DNA from: VRUE01 sp963712595
GTDB lineage: Bacteria; Actinomycetota; Thermoleophilia; Solirubrobacterales; 70-9
Length of the DNA: 64,000 nucleotides
Assembly (NCBI GenBank): GCA_963712595.1
Contig: CAVQIM010000001.1
Span: 496,001 to 560,000 of the forward strand
Reading direction: 5' to 3'
In this document: positions 24,071 through 31,968 of the stretch, in pieces
Numbering within the stretch: position 1 is the stretch's first letter
How the letters are laid out: every line of letters begins with the position of its first letter
The notes under the pieces: model-generated
Told to the model about the DNA's origin: nothing
The model's database searches: none
The model's input: the letters and a program-made list of their open reading frames with translations, nothing else
Translations under genes and position numbers: made by a program

Positions 24071-25594
24071 CTAACCGAGCGGCTGGCGCACGACTGGCCT
24101 GCGGGTCGCCTTTACCTCGTCGAGGCGGCGAACCGGGGTCGTGTAGGGGGCGCTCTTGGCGATCTCCGGGTCCTCCTCGGCCTCGGCGAGGATGCCCTCG
24201 ATGGCGTCGGCGAAGGCGTCGAGGCTCTCCTTGGTCTCAGTCTCGGTCGGCTCGACCATCAGCGCCTCGTCGACGAGAAGGGGGAAGTAGACGGTCGGCG
24301 GGTGGAAGCCGAAGTCGAGCAGGCGCTTGGCCAGGTCGAGGGTGGCGAGGCCGACCTCCCTCTTCATCGGCTTGCCGGAGAGGACGAACTCGTGCATGCA
24401 GTGGCGGTCGAAGGCGACCGGGAGGCGCTCCCCGGCCCGGCCCTCGGCGAGGCGCGCCTTCAGGTAGTTGGCGTTCAGCACCGCGGTCTCCGAGGCCTCG
24501 GCGAGGCCGTCGGCGCCGAGGCTGAGGATGTAGGCGTAGGAGCGGACGAAGACGCCGAAGTTGCCCTGGAAGCCGCGCAGCCGGCCGATCGACTTGGGGC
24601 GATCGAGGTCGAGGTCGAAGGCCGGCCCACCGCCACCCCCCTCCTCTCGCCGCACCACCTGCGGCCGCGGCAGGAAGGGCTCGATCCGCTCGGAGACGGC
24701 GATCGGTCCCGCGCCGGGGCCACCGCCGCCATGGGGCTGGCTGAAGGACTTGTGCAGGTTGACGTGGACGATGTCGAAGCCCATGTCGCCCGGCCGCGAG
24801 TGCCCCATCACCGCGTTGAGGTTGGCGCCGTCGTAGTAGAGCGTCCCTCCCGCAGCGTGGATCAGGGCCGCGATCTCGGCGATGTTCTCGTCGAAGAGCC
24901 CGAGCGTGTTGGGGTTGGTCAGCATCAGGCAGGCGACCTGGTCGGGGTCCTCGTCGATCTTCGCCCGCAGGTCGTCCATCTCGACGCCGCCGCGTTCGTT
25001 GGTCGCGACCTTGACCACCTCGTAGCCGGCCATCGTCACCGAGGCCGGGTTGGTGCCGTGCGAGGTGTCGGGAGCCAGCACCTTGGTCCGCTCTTCGCCG
25101 CGGTCGGCGTGGAAGGCGCGGGTCAGCAGCAGGCCGGCGAGCTCCCCGTGGGAGCCGGCGGAGGGCTGCAGGCTGACGTGGGGCAGGCCGCAGATCTCGG
25201 CCAGGGAGCGCTGCAGCAACCACATCAGCTCGAGCGCGCCCTGCGCCCGGCTCGGGTCCTGGGCGGGATGCAGGCGGGCGTGGCCCGGCAGCGCCGCGAC
25301 CCGCTCGTTCAGCCGCGGGTTGTGCTTCATCGTGCAGGAGCCGAGCGGGTAGAAGCCGGTGTCGAGGTCGAAGTTGCGCCGCGAGAGCCGGTTGTAGTGG
25401 CGGACTATCTCCGGCTCGGACACCTCGGGCAGGCGCGGTGGCTCGGAGCGGAGGAGGTCGGCGGGAATCAGCTCCCCGAGCGGGGGCTCGGGCACTTCGG
25501 CGTCGGGCAGGACCGCGGCGCGGCGGCCGCTCTTCGACTTCTCGTAGATCGTCTGCGCCTGTTCGCGCTGCATCGGCGTCTCAGCAGCCGCCAC
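24071..25594 (-). CDS. gcvPB: glycine dehydrogenase (decarboxylating) subunit 2
   Basis: C-terminal half of the two-subunit P protein. It carries the pyridoxal phosphate lysine in VNLHKSFSQPHGGGGPG (normally HKTFxxPHGGGGPG). 507 residues. Other blocks: FYPLGSCTMKHNPRLNE, LQPSAGSHGELAGLL, DTSHGTNPASV and MLTNPNTLGLFD. The GTG start overlaps the gcvPA stop. Works with GcvPA, GcvH and GcvT in the mitochondrial-like glycine cleavage complex. Last gene of the gcv group. Confidence 0.95.
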   Translation of the reverse strand: MAAAETPMQREQAQTIYEKSKSGRRAAVLPDAEVPEPPLGELIPADLLRSEPPRLPEVSEPEIVRHYNRLSRRNFDLDTGFYPLGSCTMKHNPRLNERVAALPGHARLHPAQDPSRAQGALELMWLLQRSLAEICGLPHVSLQPSAGSHGELAGLLLTRAFHADRGEERTKVLAPDTSHGTNPASVTMAGYEVVKVATNERGGVEMDDLRAKIDEDPDQVACLMLTNPNTLGLFDENIAEIAALIHAAGGTLYYDGANLNAVMGHSRPGDMGFDIVHVNLHKSFSQPHGGGGPGAGPIAVSERIEPFLPRPQVVRREEGGGGGPAFDLDLDRPKSIGRLRGFQGNFGVFVRSYAYILSLGADGLAEASETAVLNANYLKARLAEGRAGERLPVAFDRHCMHEFVLSGKPMKREVGLATLDLAKRLLDFGFHPPTVYFPLLVDEALMVEPTETETKESLDAFADAIEGILAEAEEDPEIAKSAPYTTPVRRLDEVKATRRPVVRQPLG

Positions 25595-27003
25595 TAGCCC
25601 ACCTCTCCCGCGACTGGCGACTTCGCGCCGCTATCGGGGACAAAGTCGCCAACCTCGGCGGCAATGGCGGCTCCGAGCGCATCGGCAAGATCATCGATCT
25701 GGGCGCGGGTGCGGCGCTCGGTGATCGCCACCAGGAGGCCGTCCTCGTACTCGGGGTACTCGCGCCCGAGCGGGTAGCCGGCAGCGATGCCGCGCTCGGC
25801 GCACCTCTCCAGGACGGCCTCCACCGGGGCGTCGAGACGGACCGCGAACTCGCGGGCCACCGGCGCCTCGTGCAGCAGCTCGACGCCGCCCACACCGCTC
25901 AGGCGCTCGCGCGCGTAGGCGGTGCGCCAGACAAGCAGCTCGCCCAGCTCGCGGAAGCCCTCGCGACCGAGCCAGGCGAGGTGAACCATCGCCGCCAGCG
26001 CGTTCAGGGCCTGCGCCGTGCAGATGTTGTGGGTCGCCTTCTCGCGGCGGATGTGCTGCTCGCGCGTCTGCAGGGCGAGGACGAACCCGCGGCGCCCGTC
26101 GACGTCGTCGGTCTCGCCGGCGATCCGGCCCGGCATGCGGCGGATCTGCTCCTCGGTAGCGCAGAAGAACCCGAATGACGGTCCGCCGAAGTCGAGCCGG
26201 TTGCCGAGCGGCTGGCCCTCGCCGAGGGCGATGTCGGCGCCGCACTGGCCGGGCGGCCTGAGCACGCCGAGCGTCATCGGATCGGTCGCCACGACCAGCA
26301 GCGCCCCGTGCTCCTTCGCCGCCGCGCCCAGGGCCTCGACCCGCTCGACCGCGCCGAGGAAGTTCGGGCTCTGCAGGAAGACTGCGGCGGTCTCGCCGTC
26401 GACGGCGCGGATGAGCTCCTCGGCGTCGGTGCACCCGTCGCTCAGGCCCACCTCGACCAGCTCGGCGCCGTAGCCCACGGCATAGGTCTCGAGCGTCTCG
26501 CGACTATGGGGGTGCAGGCCGCGGGAAACGACGAAGCGGCGCCGGCCGGTCGCGGCCATCGCCAGATAGCCGGCTGAGGCGACCGAGGAGGGCCCCTCGT
26601 AGAGGCCGGCGTTGGAGACGGGCAGGCCGGTCAGCTCCGACATCGCGGTCTGGAACTCGAACATCACCTGCAGGCCGCCCTGGGAGATCTCCGGCTGGTA
26701 TGGCGTGTACGGGGTGAGGAACTCGGAGCGCTGGGTGATCGCGTCGACGATCGCCGGCACGTAGTGGTCGTACATCCCGGCGCCGACGAAGCAGACCTCG
26801 CTCTCGGCGTCGGCGTTGCGGGCGGCAAGCGCCGCCAGCCGCTCGAACACCTCGGCCTCGCTCATCCCCTCGGGCAGGGCCAGGGGACGACCGAGCCGCA
26901 GCGGCTCGGGGATCTGCTCGAAGAGATCGTCGACCGAGTCGACCCCGATCGCGGCCAACATCTCGGCCCGATCGGCGTCGGTTGCTGAGGTGTAGCGGGT
27001 CAC
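25594..27003 (-). CDS. gcvPA: glycine dehydrogenase (decarboxylating) subunit 1
   Basis: N-terminal half of the two-subunit P protein. 469 residues from GTG at 27003 (VTRYTSATDADRAEMLAAIG), the standard N-terminus. Family blocks: CFVGAGMYDHYVPAIVDAI, TPYTPYQPEISQGGLQVMFEFQ and NAGLYEGPSSVASAGYLA. The last 20 residues (GDFVPDSGAKSPVAGEVG) look added: their DNA forms a hairpin (GGCGACTT ... AAGTCGCC, about 25613-25650) resembling the family D palindromes. The reading frame extends far upstream of the GTG but without conservation. Confidence 0.94.
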   Translation of the reverse strand: MTRYTSATDADRAEMLAAIGVDSVDDLFEQIPEPLRLGRPLALPEGMSEAEVFERLAALAARNADAESEVCFVGAGMYDHYVPAIVDAITQRSEFLTPYTPYQPEISQGGLQVMFEFQTAMSELTGLPVSNAGLYEGPSSVASAGYLAMAATGRRRFVVSRGLHPHSRETLETYAVGYGAELVEVGLSDGCTDAEELIRAVDGETAAVFLQSPNFLGAVERVEALGAAAKEHGALLVVATDPMTLGVLRPPGQCGADIALGEGQPLGNRLDFGGPSFGFFCATEEQIRRMPGRIAGETDDVDGRRGFVLALQTREQHIRREKATHNICTAQALNALAAMVHLAWLGREGFRELGELLVWRTAYARERLSGVGGVELLHEAPVAREFAVRLDAPVEAVLERCAERGIAAGYPLGREYPEYEDGLLVAITERRTRAQIDDLADALGAAIAAEVGDFVPDSGAKSPVAGEVG

Positions 27004-27038
27004 CGGGGTAAGGCTACGGAAGGAGCGGGCGGGGCTTC

Positions 27039-27434
27039 CTAGCCCTTTTCCAGCAGCTTGCGGTATTCGCCGGCGTCGAGCAGAGCCTCGGTCTCCGCCG
27101 GATGGCTCAATTTCACCTTGACCAGCCAACCCTCGCCATAGGGATCCTCGTTGATCCGCTCCGGCGCGTCGGCGAGCGCCTCGTTGACCTCGACGATCTC
27201 GCCCGACATCGGCGCGATCACGTCCGAGACCGCCTTCACCGACTCCACCTCCGCGTAGGAGGCGTCTTTCGAGATCGTCGTGCCGACCTCCGGCGGGTCG
27301 TAGAAAACGACCTCGCCGAGGCTGTCCTGCGCGTACCAGGTGATCCCGAAGACAGCGTGGTCGTCGCCCTCGAGCCGGGCCCAGTCGTGCTGGTCGTGGT
27401 AGAGCAGCTCATCGGGGTAGTGCGCGTCGGACAA
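27039..27434 (-). CDS. gcvH: glycine cleavage system H protein
   Basis: Lipoyl carrier shuttling the aminomethyl group between P, T and L proteins. 131 residues. The lipoylated lysine is in AEVESVKAVSDV, the canonical ESVKA site. Start LYHDQHDWARLEGDD matches the usual first strand (HEWV-like). TTG at 27434 is the best start, three bases after the gcvT stop. The dihydrolipoamide dehydrogenase (L protein) is not in the window. Confidence 0.95.
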   Translation of the reverse strand: MSDAHYPDELLYHDQHDWARLEGDDHAVFGITWYAQDSLGEVVFYDPPEVGTTISKDASYAEVESVKAVSDVIAPMSGEIVEVNEALADAPERINEDPYGEGWLVKVKLSHPAETEALLDAGEYRKLLEKG

Positions 27435-27437
27435 GGC

Positions 27438-28520
27438 TCATCTCGCTTTCCGGTAGAGGGGCTTGGAAGCTATCCGGGCGGGGCGATGCTTGCCGCGCAC
27501 GTCGATCTCGACCTCGGTCCCGGGCTCGGCCAGCTCGGAGCGGACGTAGGCCATGCCGATCCCACGCTCCAGCGAAGGCGAGAAGGTGCCCGAGGTAACG
27601 ACGCCTGCCGGCTCGCCGCTCGCGAGCACCGTGTTCCCCGGGCGGGGGATGCCGGCGCCCTCGATCTCGAACGGCGCCAGGCACTCGGTCGGCCCCTCGC
27701 GGCGGACGCGGGCGACCGCCTCCGCCCCGATGAACCCGGTCTCCTCCTTGCAGCACCAACCGAGGCCCGCCTCGATCGGGTTGCGCTCCGGGGTCAGGTC
27801 GTTGCCGTGCAGGTGGAAGCAGACCTCGAGCCGCAGCGTGTCGCGGGCGCCGAGGCCGCAGGGAACGACGCCGGCGTCGAGCAGCTCGGCCCAGATCGGC
27901 GGCGCCACCTCGGGATCGATCAGCAGCTCGACCCCGTCCTCGCCGGTGTAGCCGGTGCCGCAGGCCAACGCCGGGCGGCCCCCGACGCGGACCGGGACCA
28001 CCCGCATCCGCAGCGGCAGCTCGACGCCGAGTGTGGCGGAGACGATGCCGCGCGCGTGGGGGCCCTGGACGGCGAGCATCGCGTAGCGCTCGGCGACGTC
28101 GCGCACGGCCACGTCGAAGCTGCGACTCCAGCGCCCCAGCCACTCGAGATCAGCGCCGTGGTTGGCCGAGTTGGTGACGATCAGGTAGCGATCGCCCCCG
28201 AGCCGGTAGGCGAAGAGGTCATCGAGAACGCCGCCCTCCTCGTTGCAGAGGCACGAGTACTGGGCGCCGCCGACGGCGATCGCGCCGACGTCGTTGGAGA
28301 GCACCCGCTGCAGGAAGGCCAGCGCCCCCGGCCCCTCGACCTCGACCTCGCCCATGTGCGAGACGTCGAACATGCCTGCGTGGGTCCGCACCGCCGCGTG
28401 CTCCTCGCGAATCCCCTCGTAGGTAACCGGCATCTCCCAGCCCGCGAAGGGAACGAGCTTGGCGCCCAGCTCGGCGTGCTGCTCATAGAGGGGTGTGCGC
28501 CGAAGCGCGGGGTCAGCCAC
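27438..28520 (-). CDS. gcvT: aminomethyltransferase (glycine cleavage T protein)
   Basis: Transfers the methylene group to tetrahydrofolate and releases ammonia. About 360 residues. Blocks: RRTPLYEQHAELGAKLVPFAGWEMPV, HAGMFDVSHMGEVEVEG with the active-site region, SLCNEEGGVLDDLFAYRLG-like segment, and GYTGEDGVELL. GTG at 28520 places RRTPLY at the usual distance; a TTG at 28550 is in frame but would leave only 14 bp to the divergent acetyltransferase start. First gene of gcvT-gcvH-gcvPA-gcvPB; no glycine riboswitch fits in the short upstream gap. Confidence 0.93.
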   Translation of the reverse strand: MADPALRRTPLYEQHAELGAKLVPFAGWEMPVTYEGIREEHAAVRTHAGMFDVSHMGEVEVEGPGALAFLQRVLSNDVGAIAVGGAQYSCLCNEEGGVLDDLFAYRLGGDRYLIVTNSANHGADLEWLGRWSRSFDVAVRDVAERYAMLAVQGPHARGIVSATLGVELPLRMRVVPVRVGGRPALACGTGYTGEDGVELLIDPEVAPPIWAELLDAGVVPCGLGARDTLRLEVCFHLHGNDLTPERNPIEAGLGWCCKEETGFIGAEAVARVRREGPTECLAPFEIEGAGIPRPGNTVLASGEPAGVVTSGTFSPSLERGIGMAYVRSELAEPGTEVEIDVRGKHRPARIASKPLYRKAR

Positions 28521-28564
28521 GCGCGGCAGCGTATTGGAGAGCTGTGGCAAGCTCGCCCGTGGAC

Positions 28565-29038
28565 ATGCCCGACCAGCTCCCCCACGAGATCCGACGCGCG
28601 CAGGCAGGCGACGCCGCCCCGATCGCGCAGCTCCTTCACGACTTCAACACCGAATACGACGACCCCACGCCAGGCGTACCCGCCCTCACCGAGCGCATCG
28701 GCGAGCTGCTGAGCAAGGAGGAGATCGTCGTGCTCCTCGCCGACGATCCACCGCTGGGCTTTGCCCTCTTCCGCATCCGCCCCTCCCTCTGGTCCAAGGC
28801 CAACGACGTCTACCTCGAAGAGCTCTACGTCGTCCCCGACCACCGCGGCCAAGGCATCGGCCGCAAGCTCCTCAACGCAGCAATAGACGCAGCCCGCCAA
28901 GCCGGCGCCGACCACTTCGAGCTAACCACCGGCGAAACCGACACCGAAGCACGAAACCTCTACGAGAGCTCCGGCTTCACCAACCGCGAAGGCGCCCCCG
29001 ACGGCCCCCGCATGCTCTATTACGAGATCGACCTCTGA
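28565..29038 (+). CDS. GNAT-family N-acetyltransferase
   Basis: 157-residue acetyl-CoA-dependent acetyltransferase. Motif A is YVVPDHRGQGIGRKLLNAAI, and motif B is seen in ETDTEARNLYESSGFTNRE. The N-terminus IRRAQAGDAAPIAQLLHDF is the common GNAT first strand and helix. Substrate unknown. ATG at 28565; an in-frame GTG lies two codons upstream. Divergent from gcvT with a 44-bp gap between starts, so the two promoters must overlap. Confidence 0.88.
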   Translation: MPDQLPHEIRRAQAGDAAPIAQLLHDFNTEYDDPTPGVPALTERIGELLSKEEIVVLLADDPPLGFALFRIRPSLWSKANDVYLEELYVVPDHRGQGIGRKLLNAAIDAARQAGADHFELTTGETDTEARNLYESSGFTNREGAPDGPRMLYYEIDL

Positions 29039-29106
29039 AAGCTCAAGATGAGGTCGACCCCTGAGACGCGCTCGAACTCCAAGCGCACTTGCCTGAGCGC
29101 GCCGTC

Positions 29107-29178
29107 GAGGGGCCGTTGGCAGCCCCTCCTCACGAACTCCCGCGAAGCGGCGGGAGGAGGGGCTGCCAACGGCCCCTC
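29107..29178. repeat. long palindrome between the GNAT gene and ftsZ (element F)
   Basis: Perfect 25-bp arms (29107-29131 and 29154-29178) around a 22-base centre that itself folds (TCCCGC-GAAGC-GGCGGGA). It lies between two convergent genes, 15 bp from the ftsZ stop, so a bidirectional terminator or 3' mRNA stabiliser is plausible. The arm shows the G-rich then CCCCTCC pattern seen in the other long palindromes of the window. Confidence 0.8.
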
Positions 29179-29193
29179 CCAAACGCCCCAGAT

Positions 29194-30273
29194 CTATTCT
29201 TTGAGGAACCCAGGCACGTCGATGTCGTCGTCCGAGACCCGCAGTTTGCGGATATCCGTGTCCTCCGCCGAGATCCGCGGACGGCTCTCGTAGCGGCGGC
29301 GCACCCGCTGCGGCGAGCGGGCGAGCAGCTCGAAGCCCTCGAAGCCGGTGGCGATCACGGTGACGCGCACCTCGTCGCGCATCGATTCGTCGACGACCGA
29401 GCCGAAGATGATGTTGGCGTTGTCGTCGGCCTCGGCCTGGACCAGCTGCGCCGCCTCGTTGACCTCGAACAGGCCGAGGTCCTCGGGGCCGGTGATGTTG
29501 AGGAGCATTCCGGTGGCGCCCTTGATCGACTCCTCGATCAGCGGCGAGGTGATCGCCGCCTTGGCGGCATCCAGTGCCCGCGCCTCACCCGAGGCGGAGC
29601 CGACGCCCATCAAAGCCGAGCCGGCGTCGCGCATGATCGTGCGCACGTCGGCGAAGTCGAGGTTGATCAGGCCAGGGATCGTGATCAGGTCGGTGATGCC
29701 CTGCACGCCCTGGCGCAGGATGTCGTCGGCCTGTCGGAAGGCCTCGAGCACGCTGGTGCGCCGCTCGACCGCCTGCAGCAGCTTCTCGTTGGGGACGATG
29801 ATCAGGGTGTCGACGTTGTTGCGCAGCTTCTCGATCCCCTCAAGCGCCTGCTGCATCCGTCGCTTGCCCTCGAACTCGAAGGGCTTGGTCACGGCGCCAA
29901 CGGTGAGGGCGCCGATCTCTTCCTTGGCGATCTCGGCGATCACCGGTGCCGAGCCGGTGCCGGTGCCGCCACCCTCGCCGGCGGTGACGAAGACCATGTC
30001 GGCGCCCTTCAGCGCCTCCTTGATCTCGTCGCGGCTCTCCGCCGCCGCGCCCGCCCCGACCTCGGGGTTGCCGCCGGCGCCGAGGCCGCGGGTCAGCTCC
30101 TGGCCGATCGAGAGCTTGATGTCGGCGTCGCAGGCCTGAAGCGCCTGGGCATCCGTGTTGACGGCGACGAACTCGACGCCGCGAATGCCGGCGTCGACCA
30201 TGCGACTGACGGCATTGGTGCCGCCGCCGCCGGCGCCGACCACCTTGATCACCGCGAGGTATGTGGATTCCAT
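29194..30273 (-). CDS. ftsZ: cell division protein FtsZ
   Basis: Tubulin-like GTPase that forms the division ring. 359 residues, short because of a brief linker. The tubulin signature is FVTAGEGGGTGTGSAP near 97-112, and the T7-loop region is INLDFADVRTIM. The C-terminal tail DDDIDVPGFLKE is the conserved peptide that in actinobacteria binds SepF. Last gene of the dcw cluster, separated from ftsQ by 256 bp with its own promoter. No ftsA or sepF is present in the window; sepF is often next to ftsZ, but here the acetyltransferase lies downstream in the opposite orientation. Confidence 0.97.
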   Translation of the reverse strand: MESTYLAVIKVVGAGGGGTNAVSRMVDAGIRGVEFVAVNTDAQALQACDADIKLSIGQELTRGLGAGGNPEVGAGAAAESRDEIKEALKGADMVFVTAGEGGGTGTGSAPVIAEIAKEEIGALTVGAVTKPFEFEGKRRMQQALEGIEKLRNNVDTLIIVPNEKLLQAVERRTSVLEAFRQADDILRQGVQGITDLITIPGLINLDFADVRTIMRDAGSALMGVGSASGEARALDAAKAAITSPLIEESIKGATGMLLNITGPEDLGLFEVNEAAQLVQAEADDNANIIFGSVVDESMRDEVRVTVIATGFEGFELLARSPQRVRRRYESRPRISAEDTDIRKLRVSDDDIDVPGFLKE

Positions 30274-30420
30274 CTCCCGATTTCTCCAAGCCCAGTCCCT
30301 GGTTGGGGCTGGATATGCCCAGTCCGCCAGGACTGGATTTGAGTTGAGCCTTTGTTCCGTCCGAAGCTACAGCAATGCTTAAGGGTTCAAGGGTACGCTG
30401 TAACCGCGGAAATTGCGCTC

Positions 30421-30449
30421 AACGTAGGCCATTTGCGAGGGTCTGTCAA
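30421..30449 (-). promoter_or_regulatory. sigma70-type promoter for ftsZ
   Basis: On the minus strand, TTGACA (30444-30449) is separated by exactly 17 bases from TACGTT (30421-30426), a near-consensus housekeeping promoter. It would give a leader of about 140 bases before the ftsZ ATG. This explains how ftsZ can be expressed separately from the upstream dcw genes. Confidence 0.65.
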
Positions 30450-30478
30450 ACCGCCGGGCGGCATCCTGCACGTACAGT

Positions 30479-30499
30479 CCCTCGACTCTAGGTTGAGGG
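30479..30499. promoter_or_regulatory. imperfect palindrome upstream of the ftsZ promoter
   Basis: The minus-strand sequence CCCTCAACCT-A-GAGTCGAGGG is a 21-bp imperfect palindrome ending 30 bp upstream of the ftsZ -35 box. A related GGTTGGGAAAACCC and a GTCGAGGGT half-site follow further upstream. Repeated CCCTCRAC half-sites suggest a regulator-binding region for ftsZ. I recall similar GAGGGT-type motifs near actinobacterial ftsZ genes, but this was not checked. Confidence 0.4.
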
Positions 30500-30529
30500 T
30501 TTTCCCAACCTAACCCTGTGGTCGAGGGT

Positions 30530-31066
30530 CTAGGGGACGGGCGGAAGAGTATGCCCAGAGCCACCTATCGCAAGGTGGCTCGGCGCGTGCAGGTCTACAT
30601 AATCGAGTGTGGTCACGCTCTCATCGGCGATCACCGCTGCCGCCGCCCGCCACTTGCGCGCGGCGCCCGTGGCGTCGCCGAAACGCAGTTCGACCCCCGA
30701 GTCGAGCAATACGTCCACCCCGCTTTCGCCGTAGTAGCTGCCTTCGACATAGGGGCGCAGCGCCCCCGGCGTGGCCCCGAGGACCAGTGCCTGTTTGAGC
30801 ATCGGCCCCCGCAGGCGGCGACCATCGGGTGGGGTTTCGAGCGGCAGCCGCGGCAGGCTGCCTTCCTTCGGCGGCGGCAACCAGGCGAGGATGGCCCCGT
30901 TGGCGGCTACGGCCACCGCGCTGTCGCCGCTGCCGATCATCGCGGTCGGCTCCGTCGCGACCAGATGGGGAGAGACCGATTCGTCGCGGAGCAGGAAGAG
31001 GTAGGCACCCGCGAGAAGGGCGAGTGCGCAGACGCCGATCAGTAGCCGGCGCCTCAGAGCTCCCAC
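30530..31066 (-). CDS. ftsQ: FtsQ-like division protein lacking a POTRA domain
   Basis: 178-residue single-pass membrane protein in the ftsQ position (murC-murB-ftsQ-ftsZ). A basic cytoplasmic start (RRR) is followed by one transmembrane helix at about 7-25 (LLIGVCALALLAGAYLFLL). The periplasmic part from about 35 onward matches the FtsQ beta domain: AVAVAANGAILAWLP, then VDVLLDSGVELRFGDATGAARKW and TTLDYVDLHAPSHLAIGG. The roughly 70-residue POTRA domain normally found between the helix and this domain is absent; only about ten residues separate them. GTG at 31066 overlaps the murB end by 13 bp. Assignment rests on position, topology and the beta-domain pattern. Confidence 0.75.
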   Translation of the reverse strand: MGALRRRLLIGVCALALLAGAYLFLLRDESVSPHLVATEPTAMIGSGDSAVAVAANGAILAWLPPPKEGSLPRLPLETPPDGRRLRGPMLKQALVLGATPGALRPYVEGSYYGESGVDVLLDSGVELRFGDATGAARKWRAAAAVIADESVTTLDYVDLHAPSHLAIGGSGHTLPPVP

Positions 31067-31968
31067 CCCTCCGGCCAGCGCACGTCCCCCAACACCTGGA
31101 CCTCGGGCTCCAGCACGACGCCGAAGCGCGCCTCCACGCGGCGCCGTCCCTCGGCCATCAGCTCCAAGACGTCCGCCGTGCTCGCCCCGTCGGCGTTCTC
31201 GACGAAGTTGGCGTGCTTCGGGGAGAAGCGCGCGCCACCGTGGCGAAGGCCGCGGCAACCGGCGCCCTCCAAGAGCTGGCCGGCGCTGCGGCCCTCGGCG
31301 CGCTCGTCCTCGGGGTTCTTGAAGGTCGAGCCGAAAGTCTTGATCCCCGAGGGCTGCGCTTCGCGACGCTTGCCGCGCATCTCCTCCAGCCTCGCCCTGA
31401 TCGCCGCGGGATCGTCCGGCGCCAGCCGGAACGAGGCTCGCGCGACGACCTCCGAAGGGTCGAGGTTGGAGCTGCGATAGGCGAAGTCGAGCTGCCGCGG
31501 CGACCGTCGCTCGCTGCCGGCGGCGCTGCAGACGTCCACCCACTCGAGCACCTCGGCGAGCTGGCCGCCGTAGGCGTTGGCGTTCATCTTCACCGCGCCG
31601 CCCGCGGTGCCGGGGATGTTGACCCCGAACTCGATTCCGGCGAGGCCCCAGCCGGCGGCCTTCGCCGAGGCCGAGGGCAGCCTCGCCCCGCCCCCGCAGA
31701 GCAGGCGCTCGCCTTCGCGCTCGATCGTGGCCAGGTCACCGTCGAGCTTGATCGCGAGACCGTGGAAGCCCTCGTCGGCAATCAGCAGGTTGGAGCCGGA
31801 GCCGACCACCCCCAGCTCCAAGTTTTCGGACTCGGCCCAGGAGAGCAGCTCCAGCAGCGCGGCCTCGGAACCGGGGCGGGCGAACCAGTCGGCGGCGCCG
31901 CCGGTGCGAACCGTGGTGAGGCGAGCGAGCGAATAGTCGCGGGTCACGCCTTGCGGCGGAGCGCTCAT
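31054..31968 (-). CDS. murB: UDP-N-acetylenolpyruvoylglucosamine reductase
   Basis: FAD-dependent enzyme completing UDP-MurNAc. 304 residues. FAD-binding segments are TTVRTGGAADWFARPG, VVGSGSNLLIADEGF and IPGTAGGAVKMNANAYGG. The catalytic serine/substrate region is GSTFKNPED, and the C-terminal HANFVENADGASTADVL block matches type II enzymes. The ATG overlaps the murC stop, and its 3' end overlaps ftsQ. Acts with MurC in precursor synthesis. Confidence 0.95.
   Translation of the reverse strand: MSAPPQGVTRDYSLARLTTVRTGGAADWFARPGSEAALLELLSWAESENLELGVVGSGSNLLIADEGFHGLAIKLDGDLATIEREGERLLCGGGARLPSASAKAAGWGLAGIEFGVNIPGTAGGAVKMNANAYGGQLAEVLEWVDVCSAAGSERRSPRQLDFAYRSSNLDPSEVVARASFRLAPDDPAAIRARLEEMRGKRREAQPSGIKTFGSTFKNPEDERAEGRSAGQLLEGAGCRGLRHGGARFSPKHANFVENADGASTADVLELMAEGRRRVEARFGVVLEPEVQVLGDVRWPEGWEL

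Noticed and set aside
28521..28564. Possible glycine riboswitch before gcvT
   Set aside because: The gap to the divergent acetyltransferase gene is only about 44 bp and has no tandem aptamer core.
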